Position numbers and translations under genes: made by a program. Positions 1 through 10,116 of a stretch of DNA of 64,000 bases are shown here, piece by piece. A model generated the notes under the pieces. That model saw nothing but the letters and a program-made list of their open reading frames with translations, was not told where the DNA came from and made no database searches. The stretch is from the NCBI RefSeq assembly GCF_000725885.1, contig NZ_JODR01000005.1:186001-250000 (forward strand), read 5' to 3'. The DNA comes from Streptomyces albus subsp. albus (GTDB lineage: Bacteria > Actinomycetota > Actinomycetes > Streptomycetales > Streptomycetaceae). The number at the start of each line of letters is the position of its first letter. Position 1 is the first letter of the stretch.

Positions 1-195
1 GGAAGGGTCCGGCTGTGCTGCGGGCATTGCCGCCTGCCCGTCGTCCCGAGCCCGGGGAGGAGGCCCGGCGCGGTCCCCGTGGATCCATTATGCGTCGCGG
101 CGGCCCCCCGGCACACCCTCCTTGTGCACGATCTTGTCCGCCTCCGGCAGGTCTTACGGTGAGACGCATCCCCGATCCCGGAACGGAGAACCGCC
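1..195. other. window edge, no gene recognised
   Basis: No convincing coding region is seen in the first 195 bases. Both strands carry only short GC-rich open frames without a ribosome-binding site or recognisable protein. The last bases hold a purine-rich patch (cggagaac) that could serve the TTG start of the following hydrolase. Confidence 0.4.
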
Positions 196-1131
196 TTGCC
201 TGCCTCGCATTCCGACGAGCGTTCCCTCACCCGTGACGGCGTGGAACTCGCCGTACGCGACCACGGCGGCGACGGTCCGCCGCTGCTCCTGCTGCACGGC
301 GCCGGCCGGACGCTCGCCGACTGGGCGGCCGTCGCCCCGCAGCTGACCGCGCGGCACCGCGTCGTGGCGATGGACCTGCGGGCGCACGGCCGTTCCGGGA
401 CCGGCCCGTGGACGTTCCCCGAGGTCCTCGACGACATCGCGGCGGTGCTGGACGCCCTCGGCATCCCGCACGCCGTCCTGGCCGGCCATTCGCTCGGTGG
501 CATGCTCGCCGCCGCGTACGCCGCCGAACACCCGGAGACGCCCGCCGCCGTCAACCTCGACGGCCACGGGTACGGGCAGCCGCACCAGTACGCCGGGCTG
601 GACCCCGAGTACGTCGAGCGGAGACTCGCCGAGGTCCGGGGGTTCGCCGCCCAGGCGGCCGGCCGGGCGCTCCCGGAGGCGGAGATGGAGGCATTGCTCG
701 CCCAGCAGGCCGCCACTGCCGAGAACCTGGGCATATCCGCCGACCTGTTCGACGCGGCGTCGCGCAGGGCGCTCGCCGTGCGCGAGGACGGTATGCGCTG
801 CCTGCGGCCCGAGCGCGGGCCGGCGGTGCAGATGCTGCGCGCCATGGACGAGCTCGACCTGTTCGCCCTCTACCGGCGGGTCACCGGGCCGCTGCTGATC
901 TGCCGGGCGACCCGCCCCAACCCGCCCACTCCCGGCCTGCCGTGGTTCGACGAACTGATGGCGGCCTACGCCCGGGGGCTGGAGCGGGACCTGAGCCGGT
1001 TGGCCGGGGAACAGCCGCACATCACGGTCGAGGGGATCGACGCCACACACGCCATGCTCTTCGAACGGCCGCGGGAAGTGGCGGCTCACATCCTCGCGTT
1101 CACCGCCCGCCACGCCCGGCCCCGGCCGTAG
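196..1131 (+). CDS. alpha/beta-fold hydrolase
   Basis: A 311-residue single-domain alpha/beta hydrolase, probably an esterase, epoxide hydrolase or C-C hydrolase acting on a small cytosolic substrate. The oxyanion-hole HG lies in LLLLHGAG (His34). The nucleophile elbow is GHSLGG with Ser99, and the catalytic His is likely His285 in DATHAMLFE near the C-terminus. There is no signal peptide or membrane segment, and the length is normal for the family. The start is taken as TTG because the protein aligns well from SLTRDGVELAVRDHG and an upstream GGAGAA can act as the binding site. The gene stands alone, ending about 120 bases before a convergent TetR gene. The fold is secure; the substrate cannot be read from the sequence. 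Confidence 0.88.
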   Translation: MPASHSDERSLTRDGVELAVRDHGGDGPPLLLLHGAGRTLADWAAVAPQLTARHRVVAMDLRAHGRSGTGPWTFPEVLDDIAAVLDALGIPHAVLAGHSLGGMLAAAYAAEHPETPAAVNLDGHGYGQPHQYAGLDPEYVERRLAEVRGFAAQAAGRALPEAEMEALLAQQAATAENLGISADLFDAASRRALAVREDGMRCLRPERGPAVQMLRAMDELDLFALYRRVTGPLLICRATRPNPPTPGLPWFDELMAAYARGLERDLSRLAGEQPHITVEGIDATHAMLFERPREVAAHILAFTARHARPRP

Positions 1132-1255
1132 CGGCCCGCGCCCTGTTCGTGCGGGGCGGCAACTCTCCACCGCGCGGCCGGACCCGTCGTGGGTGCTCCG
1201 CGGCCCTCCGGGCGATGCGCTCGCTCCGCGAGGCGCTGGGGGCCGGCGGGTGCCC

Positions 1256-1813
1256 TCAGCGCAGTGCGGCGGTCACCAGGCCCCGGATCTCGTGGTCCGA
1301 GACGGTCCCTCCACTCACCAGACGGTCGAACACCAGGCCGTCGACACAGGTCAGCAAGGTGACGGTGCGGGCTTCGGCGTCTGCGACGCCCTGCGCGGCC
1401 AGGAAGTCGCGCACGGCCCGGTGCGCGGCGTTCTCGCGCGGGACGAGGATCTCCCGCAGCTCCGGATGGTGCACGCTCTCGATGGCGCAGGCGTACCGCG
1501 CCAGCGAGCGGCGCCGGCCCTCGCCCGTGAGCCGCTGCCCGGCGAAGGCGGCGATCCCGGCCGTCAGTTCTTCGGCGTTCCGCGGTGCGGGTGTCCGCTC
1601 ACCGATGTCCTGGAGCTCTGCCTGGTCGAGCGCGACCAGGCGCCGGACCAGGGCGGTGAGCAGTGCTTGCCGGGTGCGGTAGTAGGCGGAGGTGGTGCCG
1701 GGAGGCAGATTCGCCGCCCGGTCCACCGCGCGATGGGTCAGTCCGCGGAACCCGGACTGGGCGAGCACGTCGACGGCCGCGTCGGCCAGGAGGGTGCGTC
1801 GGTCGGTGGGCAT
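1256..1813 (-). CDS. TetR family transcriptional regulator
   Basis: A 185-residue TetR-type repressor. The N-terminal helix-turn-helix is visible in RRTLLADAAVDVLAQSGFRG followed by LTHRAVDRAANLPPGTTSAYYRTRQALLTAL, where the recognition helix ends in the usual YY/F-R-T motif. The rest is an all-helical ligand-binding domain of normal length. It is transcribed away from an FAD monooxygenase gene. The 74-base gap between the two starts holds two near-identical 12-bp palindromes, which very likely bind this protein. The simplest reading is a repressor that controls its own gene and the monooxygenase and is released by the monooxygenase substrate or a related compound. The ligand is unknown. Confidence 0.9.
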   Translation of the reverse strand: MPTDRRTLLADAAVDVLAQSGFRGLTHRAVDRAANLPPGTTSAYYRTRQALLTALVRRLVALDQAELQDIGERTPAPRNAEELTAGIAAFAGQRLTGEGRRRSLARYACAIESVHHPELREILVPRENAAHRAVRDFLAAQGVADAEARTVTLLTCVDGLVFDRLVSGGTVSDHEIRGLVTAALR

Positions 1814-1822
1814 CCCCCCTTT

Positions 1823-1834
1823 CTACACCTGTAG
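1823..1834. promoter_or_regulatory. palindromic operator, copy 1 (TetR/monooxygenase)
   Basis: Perfect inverted repeat CTACA-CC-TGTAG just upstream of the TetR start. It matches the second copy at 1856-1867 in both half-sites. The centres are 33 bp apart, about three helical turns, so two dimers would sit on the same face of the DNA. Confidence 0.75.
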
Positions 1835-1855
1835 AGGGGCAGGAGTACGCTCCTT

Positions 1856-1867
1856 CTACATCTGTAG
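1856..1867. promoter_or_regulatory. palindromic operator, copy 2 (TetR/monooxygenase)
   Basis: Perfect inverted repeat CTACA-TC-TGTAG, flanked by TT and AA so that the symmetry extends to 16 bp (1854-1869). It lies 20 bases upstream of the monooxygenase start, where a bound repressor would block transcription. Confidence 0.75.
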
Positions 1868-1887
1868 AAGCGAGTGAGGGGGCCGGA

Positions 1888-3045
1888 ATGGGCGGTACCG
1901 CGGTAGTGGTCGGCGGAGGCATCGGCGGGCTGGCCGCCGCGATCGGACTGCACAGGACCGGCTGGGAGGTGACAGTCGTCGAACGCGCACCGGTCCTCGC
2001 CGATGTGGGAGCGGCCATCTCCCTGCACGCCAACGGCATCCGTGCCCTCGACACCCTCGGCGTCGGCGAGGCGGTGCGCGCGGCCTCACGCCCCCAGTAC
2101 ACCGGCGGCACCCGGACCCCCGGCGGGGGCTGGCTGGCCCGGATGGACGGAGCCGTGCTGGAGCGCGAGCTGGGTACCCCGATCGTCGGCATCACCCGGG
2201 CCGAGCTGCACCGGCTGCTGCGTTCCGCACTGCCGGAAGGCGCTCTGGCGATCGGCATCGAAGCGGTGTCCGCCGGCCCCGCCGGCGCCGGACGCGTGCG
2301 GGTGACGCTCAAGGAGGGTGCGCTCGACGCGGATCTGGTCGTCGCCGCCGACGGCGTGAACAGCCGTCTGCGCGCCCAGCTCTTCCCCCGCCATCCGGGC
2401 CCTGTGCACAGCGGCTCGACCGTCCTGCGCGCCATCACCGAGGAGGCGGTCGGGCTGGACATGGACTTCGCCCTCACATGGGGAAACGGCGCGGAGTTCG
2501 GGCACATCGCCCTGCCCGACGACCGGGCGGAGTGGCACGCCGTACTCAACTCGCCGCCCGGCGTACGGCACGCGGACCCCCTGGCCAGGCTGCGCCGTCG
2601 CTTCGCCGCCTGGCACGATCCCATCCCCCGCCTGCTGGCCGCGACCCGGCCGGAAGCCGTCCTGCACCACGACATCCACGAACTGGTGACCCCGCTGCCC
2701 GCCTTCACCGCGGGCCGGATCGCACTGCTGGGCGACGCGGCCCACGCGATGACCCCGAACCTCGGCCAGGGTGCCTGCCAGGCACTGGAGGACGCGGCCA
2801 CCCTCGCGGCGGCACTCGCCGCCGAACCCACCGTCGAGTCCGGGCTGGCCCGTTACGACGCGGAGCGCCGCCCGCGCAGCCAGGCCGTCGCCCGCGCCGC
2901 GCGGCAGGCCGGCCGCATGGGGCAGCAGCTGAGCCATCCGCTGGCCGTCGCCGCACGCAACACCGCGCTGCGGCTGGCTCCTTCCCGTGCGACGATCCGC
3001 GGCATCCTGCGGCATGCCGACTGGACGCCACCGGTTTTGGGCTGA
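1888..3045 (+). CDS. FAD-dependent monooxygenase (salicylate hydroxylase/PHBH type)
   Basis: A 385-residue group A flavoprotein monooxygenase that would use NAD(P)H and oxygen to hydroxylate a small, often aromatic, substrate. The FAD-binding Rossmann motif GGGIGG is at residues 9-14. The central DG motif appears in VAADGVNSRLR. The second FAD motif GDAAHAMTPNLGQG begins at residue 282. The frame stays open upstream as far as 1663, but the ATG at 1888 is chosen because it gives the normal N-terminus (MGGTAVVVGGG), has GAGGGGG upstream, and avoids overlap with the operator pair. The gene is divergent from a TetR gene and probably repressed by it. Family assignment is firm; the substrate is not predicted. 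Confidence 0.92.
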   Translation: MGGTAVVVGGGIGGLAAAIGLHRTGWEVTVVERAPVLADVGAAISLHANGIRALDTLGVGEAVRAASRPQYTGGTRTPGGGWLARMDGAVLERELGTPIVGITRAELHRLLRSALPEGALAIGIEAVSAGPAGAGRVRVTLKEGALDADLVVAADGVNSRLRAQLFPRHPGPVHSGSTVLRAITEEAVGLDMDFALTWGNGAEFGHIALPDDRAEWHAVLNSPPGVRHADPLARLRRRFAAWHDPIPRLLAATRPEAVLHHDIHELVTPLPAFTAGRIALLGDAAHAMTPNLGQGACQALEDAATLAAALAAEPTVESGLARYDAERRPRSQAVARAARQAGRMGQQLSHPLAVAARNTALRLAPSRATIRGILRHADWTPPVLG

Positions 3046-3050
3046 CCCGG

Positions 3051-3075
3051 CCCCGCGCGCCGGCGGGGCGCGGGG
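3051..3075. terminator. GC-rich hairpin between convergent genes
   Basis: CCCCGCGC at 3051-3058 pairs with GCGCGGGG at 3068-3075 across a 9-base loop. It lies right after the monooxygenase stop and before the convergent secreted-protein gene, so it may terminate both. There is no U-tract, as is common in Streptomyces. Confidence 0.55.
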
Positions 3076-3084
3076 GGCCTGCTC

Positions 3085-3345
3085 CTACCGGGACTCGACG
3101 GCGGTGACGGTGAGCGCCCACGACCCGTCCGGGTAGGGGCCTGTGCAGGCGAACTCCTTGACGGGCCACGCATGGCCGTCCGCCATACACTGGTCCCCGC
3201 TGGGCTCCTTGTAGGTGTCGCCGACCATGTAGTGCCCGGGGTCGGGCAGGGCCCGCGCGGCCCCGGCGGTATCGCCGGAGAAGGCGACGACGCCGGCGCC
3301 GAGGAGACCGGCGCCGACGAGCGCGGCGTGTTTGAACTTGAGCAC
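3085..3345 (-). CDS. small secreted protein, unknown function
   Basis: An 86-residue protein with a clear Sec signal peptide: a charged N-terminus (MLKFKHAA), a hydrophobic core (ALVGAGLLGAGVVAF) and a likely cleavage site after the AGA or ARA near residues 28-31. The mature part is about 55 residues with two cysteines (QCMADG and FACTG), which could form one disulfide. The end reads GSWALTVTAVESR. I do not recognise the family; tiny exported proteins of this kind are frequent in Streptomyces. It is convergent with the monooxygenase gene and has no obvious operon partner. Confidence 0.7.
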   Translation of the reverse strand: MLKFKHAALVGAGLLGAGVVAFSGDTAGAARALPDPGHYMVGDTYKEPSGDQCMADGHAWPVKEFACTGPYPDGSWALTVTAVESR

Positions 3346-3575
3346 GTGTTCCTCTCGCGCGTACGCGTCCGGGAGCCGTCCGGACGGCTCGGTGTCACGG
3401 CGGGGTGGTGGGCGCGGGGCCGCTGCGGGCTCCTGCCACGGCGTTCGATGCCCGGCCGGCCGGAAAGGTTCACGGCACTCCGCGGCTTCTTCCCTTCGCG
3501 GGCAGTCGGCGCCGGGCGCTCCCGGCGAGCCCCCCCGCCCCCGGGCCCGGGCCGTCCGGGGGCGGGCACACCAGC

Positions 3576-3598
3576 TTAAAGCAGTGATTTGCGCTTTA
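3576..3598. promoter_or_regulatory. inverted repeat, operator 1 upstream of SnoaL-like gene
   Basis: TTAAAGC and GCTTTA frame a sequence that reappears at 3618-3643. The spacing and the AAAGCA/TGCGCTTT half-sites suggest a dimeric repressor site. Bases here are much more AT-rich than the surroundings, which suits a promoter. Confidence 0.55.
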
Positions 3599-3617
3599 GT
3601 TGTCGGCCGCCTAGAGT

Positions 3618-3643
3618 CTTAAGGCAGAGATCATCGCTTTAAG
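3618..3643. promoter_or_regulatory. inverted repeat, operator 2 upstream of SnoaL-like gene
   Basis: CTTAA and TTAAG form the outer arms, with GGCAG...ATCGC inside resembling the first copy. It ends 17 bases before the ATG of the SnoaL-like gene. No adjacent regulator gene explains it, so the cognate regulator (MarR or HxlR type, for example) must lie elsewhere. Confidence 0.55.
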
Positions 3644-3660
3644 TGCTCCCGGGAGGGACC

Positions 3661-4047
3661 ATGTCCACGTACGAGACCGCCCACGAACTCGGCCGGAAGT
3701 TCCACGCCTTCCTCGCCGCCGGCGACTGGGACGGCATCCGCACGCTGCTCACCGACGACGCCACCTGGACGCTGCCGGGCGACAACACCATCTCCGGCAC
3801 GGCCGACGGCGCCGACGCGGTCGTCGAGCGGGCGAGGAAGATCGCCTCCTACGGTCTCCGCTTCGAACTGCTGCACATCCTGGTCAGCCGCGAGAACATG
3901 GCCCTCTCCCTGCACAACACGGCGCAGCGGGGCGAGGTCCGGCTGGATGAGTACCTGTCCACCGTCTGCCGGCTGCGCGACGGAAAGATCGCGCAGATCG
4001 AGACCTATCTGTCCGACGTGCCCGGCATGAACGCCTTCTTCGTCTGA
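3661..4047 (+). CDS. SnoaL-like / NTF2-fold protein
   Basis: A 128-residue protein with the cone-shaped NTF2 fold of the SnoaL-like group. Conserved features include the start ETAHELGRKFHAFLAAGDWDGIRTLLTDDATWTLPG, the middle HILVSRENMALSLHNT and the end LRDGKIAQIETYLSDVPGMNAFF. Members bind or isomerise small hydrophobic compounds, or simply sense them. GGGAGGGACC directly before the ATG at 3661 is a good ribosome-binding site, so this start is preferred to the in-frame upstream codon at 3643. Two inverted repeats lie in its promoter region, which suggests inducible control. The exact function cannot be told from the sequence. Confidence 0.85.
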   Translation: MSTYETAHELGRKFHAFLAAGDWDGIRTLLTDDATWTLPGDNTISGTADGADAVVERARKIASYGLRFELLHILVSRENMALSLHNTAQRGEVRLDEYLSTVCRLRDGKIAQIETYLSDVPGMNAFFV

Positions 4048-4121
4048 GCCGACGGCCCGTTCATCAAGACGCATGGTTTACGTGCTCACAACATGTGCCG
4101 CGTCTTCGGGCCGGGGATGCT

Positions 4122-4157
4122 CCGGGCGCGGGCGCGTCCGTACGCGCCCGCGCCCGG
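4122..4157 (+). promoter_or_regulatory. 15-bp perfect hairpin abutting a ribosome-binding site
   Basis: CCGGGCGCGGGCGCG (4122-4136) and its exact complement at 4143-4157 enclose a 6-base loop. The base of the stem touches the AAGGAGG of the methyltransferase gene (4158-4164). It could terminate transcription from the SnoaL-like gene, or act on the methyltransferase leader by masking or presenting its ribosome-binding site. Confidence 0.6.
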
Positions 4158-4169
4158 AAGGAGGACTCC

Positions 4170-4943
4170 ATGACCGACCCCGTGACACGCGGTGGCCCGG
4201 GCCGCACCCCGCAGCCCCGCGCCGACAGCGGCACCGACACCGGGCAGGTTCCGGAGTGGCCGGACGCCGCGGCCCGTGAGCGGATCGCAGAGGCGGAGGC
4301 CATCGGCACCTTCAGCTACCTCGGGGAGACCTGGGATTTCGCACCGGGGGTCTTTCTGCCGACCACGTCCTACGCCACCGCCTTCTTCGCCCAGCGCCTG
4401 CCCTACCCCAGAGGCGGAACCTTCCTCGAAGTGGGCTGCGGAGCCGGCGTCACGGCGGTGTACGCGGCGCGGGCCGGGTGCGCGGACGTGCTCGCGGTGG
4501 ACGTCGAACCGCACGCCGTCGTCGCCACCAGGCGCAACGCCCGGCGGCACCGGACCCCGCAGGTGCGGGCCAAGACCGGCGATGTCTTCGACGCGCTCGG
4601 ACCGGACGACGGGCCGTTCGACCTCGTCTTCTGGGCACTTCCCTATGTGAGCCTGCCCGAGGGCTCGCCGCCGCCCAGCTCCTACGCCAGGGGCGTGGAG
4701 GACGTCGGCCACTACTGCTGCCGCACCTATCTCGCCGGCGCACGCCGTCATCTGGCGCCCGGCGGGCGGCTGTTCCTCGGCCTCGGTGACATCTCGGACG
4801 AGGAAGCGCTGCACTCCCTGGCCGCCGCACACGGCTTCCGCGCCGAACTGACGGACCGCGGCAGGGGCACGCCCGGCGACGGCATCGACGACCCCGTCGA
4901 GCACCGGTTGTACGAGCTGCTGCCGGTCGCCGGCACCGCGTGA
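4170..4943 (+). CDS. class I SAM-dependent methyltransferase
   Basis: A 257-residue methyltransferase of the Rossmann class. Motif I is FLEVGCGAGVTAVYAARAG. An acidic residue follows in LAVDVEPHAV. The post-II region reads FDLVFWALPYVSLPEG, whose Pro-Tyr recalls the NPPY-like catalytic loop of N-methyltransferases such as HemK, though it is not an exact match. The start at 4170 follows AAGGAGG with 5 bases of spacing; upstream in-frame codons fall inside the hairpin. It transfers a methyl group from SAM to an unidentified substrate. The next gene is convergent. The fold is certain; whether the target is a protein or a small molecule is open. Confidence 0.85.
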   Translation: MTDPVTRGGPGRTPQPRADSGTDTGQVPEWPDAAARERIAEAEAIGTFSYLGETWDFAPGVFLPTTSYATAFFAQRLPYPRGGTFLEVGCGAGVTAVYAARAGCADVLAVDVEPHAVVATRRNARRHRTPQVRAKTGDVFDALGPDDGPFDLVFWALPYVSLPEGSPPPSSYARGVEDVGHYCCRTYLAGARRHLAPGGRLFLGLGDISDEEALHSLAAAHGFRAELTDRGRGTPGDGIDDPVEHRLYELLPVAGTA

Positions 4944-5076
4944 CACCGGCCGGGCGCCTCGCTTCGCCGCCGCGGCGCCCGGCGCACCGGGCGGCCCCGT
5001 CCCCGGGGATCACCCCGTGGGCTGCCGGAACCCGTGCGCCGAGCCGGCCTGACACACCGTTTCCGGCGCGCCGGGT

Positions 5077-7397
<2,321 letters not shown>

Positions 7398-7539
7398 CGC
7401 CGAAGAGCGCGCCACCGCGCGCCCTTGACCGCGCTCCGGCGCCGCGCTCCGGCCGCCACCGCGCGCGGCACCGCCTTGGCCTGCGCGGCGCCGTCCCGGC
7501 CCGTGCGGGTCCGGGTGAGCGGCCGAAGCGCCGGACGCG

Positions 7540-7713
7540 TCAGTCGGAGGGTTCCCCGGAGGCCTGCTCCTGCGCCTCCAGGTCCGGCTTGAGCGCGTCA
7601 CCGGCCTCGCCGGTCCGCGACTCGTCCTCCTCGCCGACCGAGGTGAGCGCCTGCCGCGCTTCCTCCTCCGTCTCCTCGAGGGCCGTACGTGGCTTGTCGC
7701 CGTTCCGGCTCAT
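7540..7713 (-). CDS. small acidic hydrophilic protein
   Basis: A 57-residue, highly charged protein with 15 Glu, 6 Asp and very few hydrophobic residues, likely disordered or a single amphipathic helix. It starts MSRNGDKPRTALEETEEEAR and ends EAQEQASGEPSD. The start is supported by GGAAGGAG seven bases upstream. Short acidic proteins like this are common in Streptomyces, but I know no function. Its neighbours (LysR regulator and M24 peptidase) give no clue. Confidence 0.65.
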   Translation of the reverse strand: MSRNGDKPRTALEETEEEARQALTSVGEEDESRTGEAGDALKPDLEAQEQASGEPSD

Positions 7714-8070
7714 GCACCTGCTCCTTCCTGGCCACTCGGCGGTCCCGCACCTGCGCACGAGCCGCACCGCACCGCGCCGCCCGGTCCGGAGCAGCGGAAC
7801 CTGCCCGCCCCGGCCGGGCCCGTCGGCGCGGTGCGGACCTCCCGTGCGCCGGTGCCTGTCGGCGTAACCGGTTGGCACGTTCCGAAACGTCGGCCGCGCC
7901 GCCCCGCGCGGGAGGGACCCAGGGGAAGCCGCCGGCCCTGACCCGCGGAGCGAGCCGGCTTTCCGGGACACCTCACGCGCCGGCCGCAGGGCATAGGCTG
8001 CACCGACGGTGCCGCCTATGCGGCAGTCGGATCCGGCCCACGGGCCGCACAGGAAACGCGGAGGAACCTG
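7714..8070. other. intergenic region, divergent promoters
   Basis: 357 bases between the divergent small acidic protein and the M24 peptidase. It must carry the promoters of both. I see no strong inverted repeat or further gene; short open frames here have no ribosome-binding site. Confidence 0.4.
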
Positions 8071-9210
8071 ATGCACGACGGGAAGCCCGCCCACGAGCCC
8101 GGCCAGGACCTCTACCCGGCCGACCGGCTCGACCGCGCCCGGGCCGCCGCGGCACGCGCCGACCTCGACGCCCTGCTGATCTCACCCGGTGCCGATCTGC
8201 GGTATCTGACCGGTTACGACGCCTTGCAGCTGGAGCGGCTGACCTGCCTGGTGCTCCCCGCGGACGGCCGCCCCTTCCTCCTGGTCCCGGCGCTGGAGGA
8301 GCCCGCCGCGGCGGCCTCACCCGCCGGCGGACTGGATCTGGACCTGGTCGCCTGGGAGGAGACCGACGACCCCTACGCCCTCATCGCCGGCCGGCTGCCC
8401 GCCCCGCCCGCCCGGGTCGGCGTCGACAACCACATGTGGGCGGAGAAGCTCCTCGCCTTCCGCCGCGTGCTCCCCGAATCCCGGCAGGAGCTGGCCGGGA
8501 CGGTGCTCAACGAGCTGAGGATCCGCAAGACGCCGCAGGAGGTGGACGCCCTGCGCCGGGCCGGGGCCGCCATCGACCGAGTGCACGCCCGCATGGGGGA
8601 GTGGCTGCGGGCCGGCCGTACCGAGCGAGAGGTGGGACGGGACATCGCCGCGGCCATCACCGAGGAAGGACATGCCCGCGCCGACTTCGTCATCGTCGGC
8701 TCAGGACCCAACGGCGCCAGTCCCCACCACGAGCTGTCCGACCGCGTGATCCAGCCCGGTGACCCGGTGGTGGTCGACATCGGCGGTACCACCCCGGAGG
8801 GCTACTGCTCCGACTCGACCCGCGTCTACGCGGTGGGCGAGCCCCCCGAGGAGTTCCGGCGGCTCCACGACGTACTGCTGCGCGCCCAGCGGGCCCAGAC
8901 CGAGGCGGTGCGCCCGGGCATCACCGCGGAGGAGCTGGACGCCGTCGGGCGTGACCTCATCGCGGAGGCCGGGTACGGCTCCCGCTTCATCCACCGCACC
9001 GGCCACGGCATCGGACTGGAAACCCACGAGGAGCCCTACATCGTCGCGGGCAACCGGCTGCCGCTGGCCGAGGGCATGACCTTCTCCGTCGAACCCGGGA
9101 TCTACCTGCCCGACAGGTACGGCGCCCGCATCGAGGACATCGTGGTCTGCACCGCGACCGGAGGGGAACGGCTCAACCTGACGGACCGTGAACTGGTCGT
9201 CCTGCCCTGA
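8071..9210 (+). CDS. M24 family metallopeptidase (Xaa-Pro aminopeptidase-like)
   Basis: A 379-residue pita-bread metallopeptidase with a creatinase-type N-terminal domain (residues 1 to about 140) and the catalytic domain after it. The five metal ligands can be placed: Asp236 in VVDIGGTTPEG, Asp248 in YCSDSTR, His312 in GHGIGLETH, Glu341 in TFSVEPGIY and Glu355 in ARIEDIVV. Members remove the N-terminal residue next to proline or cleave related dipeptides. There is no signal peptide, so it is cytosolic. The ATG at 8071 follows CGGAGGAACC. It appears to be a single-gene unit. The family is firm; the exact peptide preference is not. Confidence 0.92.
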   Translation: MHDGKPAHEPGQDLYPADRLDRARAAAARADLDALLISPGADLRYLTGYDALQLERLTCLVLPADGRPFLLVPALEEPAAAASPAGGLDLDLVAWEETDDPYALIAGRLPAPPARVGVDNHMWAEKLLAFRRVLPESRQELAGTVLNELRIRKTPQEVDALRRAGAAIDRVHARMGEWLRAGRTEREVGRDIAAAITEEGHARADFVIVGSGPNGASPHHELSDRVIQPGDPVVVDIGGTTPEGYCSDSTRVYAVGEPPEEFRRLHDVLLRAQRAQTEAVRPGITAEELDAVGRDLIAEAGYGSRFIHRTGHGIGLETHEEPYIVAGNRLPLAEGMTFSVEPGIYLPDRYGARIEDIVVCTATGGERLNLTDRELVVLP

Positions 9211-9326
9211 CGCCGGCGCCTCCCGGGGGCCGGGCCGCCGTCCCGCGCCCCCGCCGCCGGGCACGTCCTGCGGGCGGGCCCGGCATGGCGGCCCCTCGGG
9301 CCGGAACGATAAGTTCAGGCCACAAT

Positions 9327-9340
9327 GAGCCGGTTGGCTC
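9327..9340. promoter_or_regulatory. inverted repeat upstream of TetR gene
   Basis: GAGCC-GGTT-GGCTC, 18 bases before the GTG start of the TetR gene at 9359. It may be an autoregulatory operator, but it does not resemble the palindrome upstream of the P450 gene. Confidence 0.45.
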
Positions 9341-9358
9341 CAGCGTCATGAGGGGGTT

Positions 9359-10018
9359 GTGGTGGCTGACGGGTTCAAGCGCCGTACACCGAGCCGGTGG
9401 GGAGAGGGCGGCGCGCTGCGTGACGAGATCCTGGCGGCTGCCGCGCGTCTGCTGACGGAGTCCGGCCGGGAGGGCGACCTCTCCCTCCGCGCGGTGGCCC
9501 GCGAGGTCGGCATCTCGGCACCCAGCATCTATCTGCACTTCGCCGACCGCGCTGAGCTGGTGGCGACGGTCACGCAGCGGGCGTACGAGCGGCTGGCCAC
9601 CGAGTTGCGGGAGGCCAGGGAGGGCGAGGCCGCGAACGGGCCGCGGGCCGGACTGCAGGCCATGACCCGCCGGTACTGCCAGCTGGCGCTGGACAACCCG
9701 AAGCTCTACCGGTTGATGTTCGGTATCGAGAGGACCCTCCGCTCCCGCGAGGAGATGGCCTCCCATCCGCTGTTCCTGGTCTCCCAGGTGTGGCTGGAGG
9801 CGGTGGCGGCCTGCCGGGGTGGCGGTGGTGAGGGCCGCGACGAGAAGCGGGCCGGCGACATGGAGGGTGAGGGCCGCGACGACCAGCGGGTCGCCTGGCT
9901 GCTGTGGTTCTCCCTGCACGGAGTGGTGGCGATGGCCATGTCCACACCGTTCGAGACGGACCGGCACGCCATGCAGGAGATGGCGGACGACCTTCTGAAG
10001 CTGGCGTTGGCCGGATAA
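9359..10018 (+). CDS. TetR family regulator next to the P450 operon
   Basis: A 219-residue TetR-type regulator. The helix-turn-helix is RDEILAAAARLLTESGREGD, LSLRAVAREVGISAPSIYLHFADRAELVATV. The C-terminal part contains KLYRLMFGIERTL, typical of the WHG/TetR_C_33 ligand domain. An unusual 13-residue internal duplication near the middle gives GEGRDEKR and GEGRDDQR, matching a 17-bp DNA repeat. The GTG start follows GAGGGGGTT. It lies directly upstream of the CYP105-type operon on the same strand and probably controls it through the palindrome at 10066. The inducer is unknown. Confidence 0.88.
   Translation: MVADGFKRRTPSRWGEGGALRDEILAAAARLLTESGREGDLSLRAVAREVGISAPSIYLHFADRAELVATVTQRAYERLATELREAREGEAANGPRAGLQAMTRRYCQLALDNPKLYRLMFGIERTLRSREEMASHPLFLVSQVWLEAVAACRGGGGEGRDEKRAGDMEGEGRDDQRVAWLLWFSLHGVVAMAMSTPFETDRHAMQEMADDLLKLALAG
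9827..9882 (+). repeat. in-frame 39-bp-period duplication inside the TetR gene
   Basis: GGTGAGGGCCGCGACGA occurs at 9827-9843 and again at 9866-9882, exactly 39 bases (13 codons) apart. The copies encode GEGRDEK and GEGRDDQ, so the reading frame is kept. It looks like a recent slippage duplication in a loop of the ligand domain. Confidence 0.75.
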
Positions 10019-10065
10019 CCCCCGTGCGGAATCCCCTTCTCCGGTCGCATGGTTGCCCAGGGCAC

Positions 10066-10078
10066 CTAACGGTGTTAG
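10066..10078. promoter_or_regulatory. palindrome upstream of the P450 gene
   Basis: CTAAC-GGT-GTTAG, a 13-bp inverted repeat 38 bases before the P450 start. Such TAAC/GTTA sites are typical of TetR-family operators, and a TetR gene lies immediately upstream, so this is the likely control site of the P450-ferredoxin-reductase operon. Confidence 0.65.
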
Positions 10079-10116
10079 TAAACGGGGGTCGCAATTCCTC
10101 TGCCATGGAGGCATGC

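Noticed and set aside
154..1170. Long minus-strand open frame over the alpha/beta hydrolase
   Set aside because: Arg/Gly/Val-rich shadow of the plus-strand gene; no domain and no ribosome-binding site.
1663..1887. N-terminal extension of the FAD monooxygenase
   Set aside because: It would run through the TetR gene and the operators, and it lacks family similarity; ATG 1888 gives the normal N-terminus.
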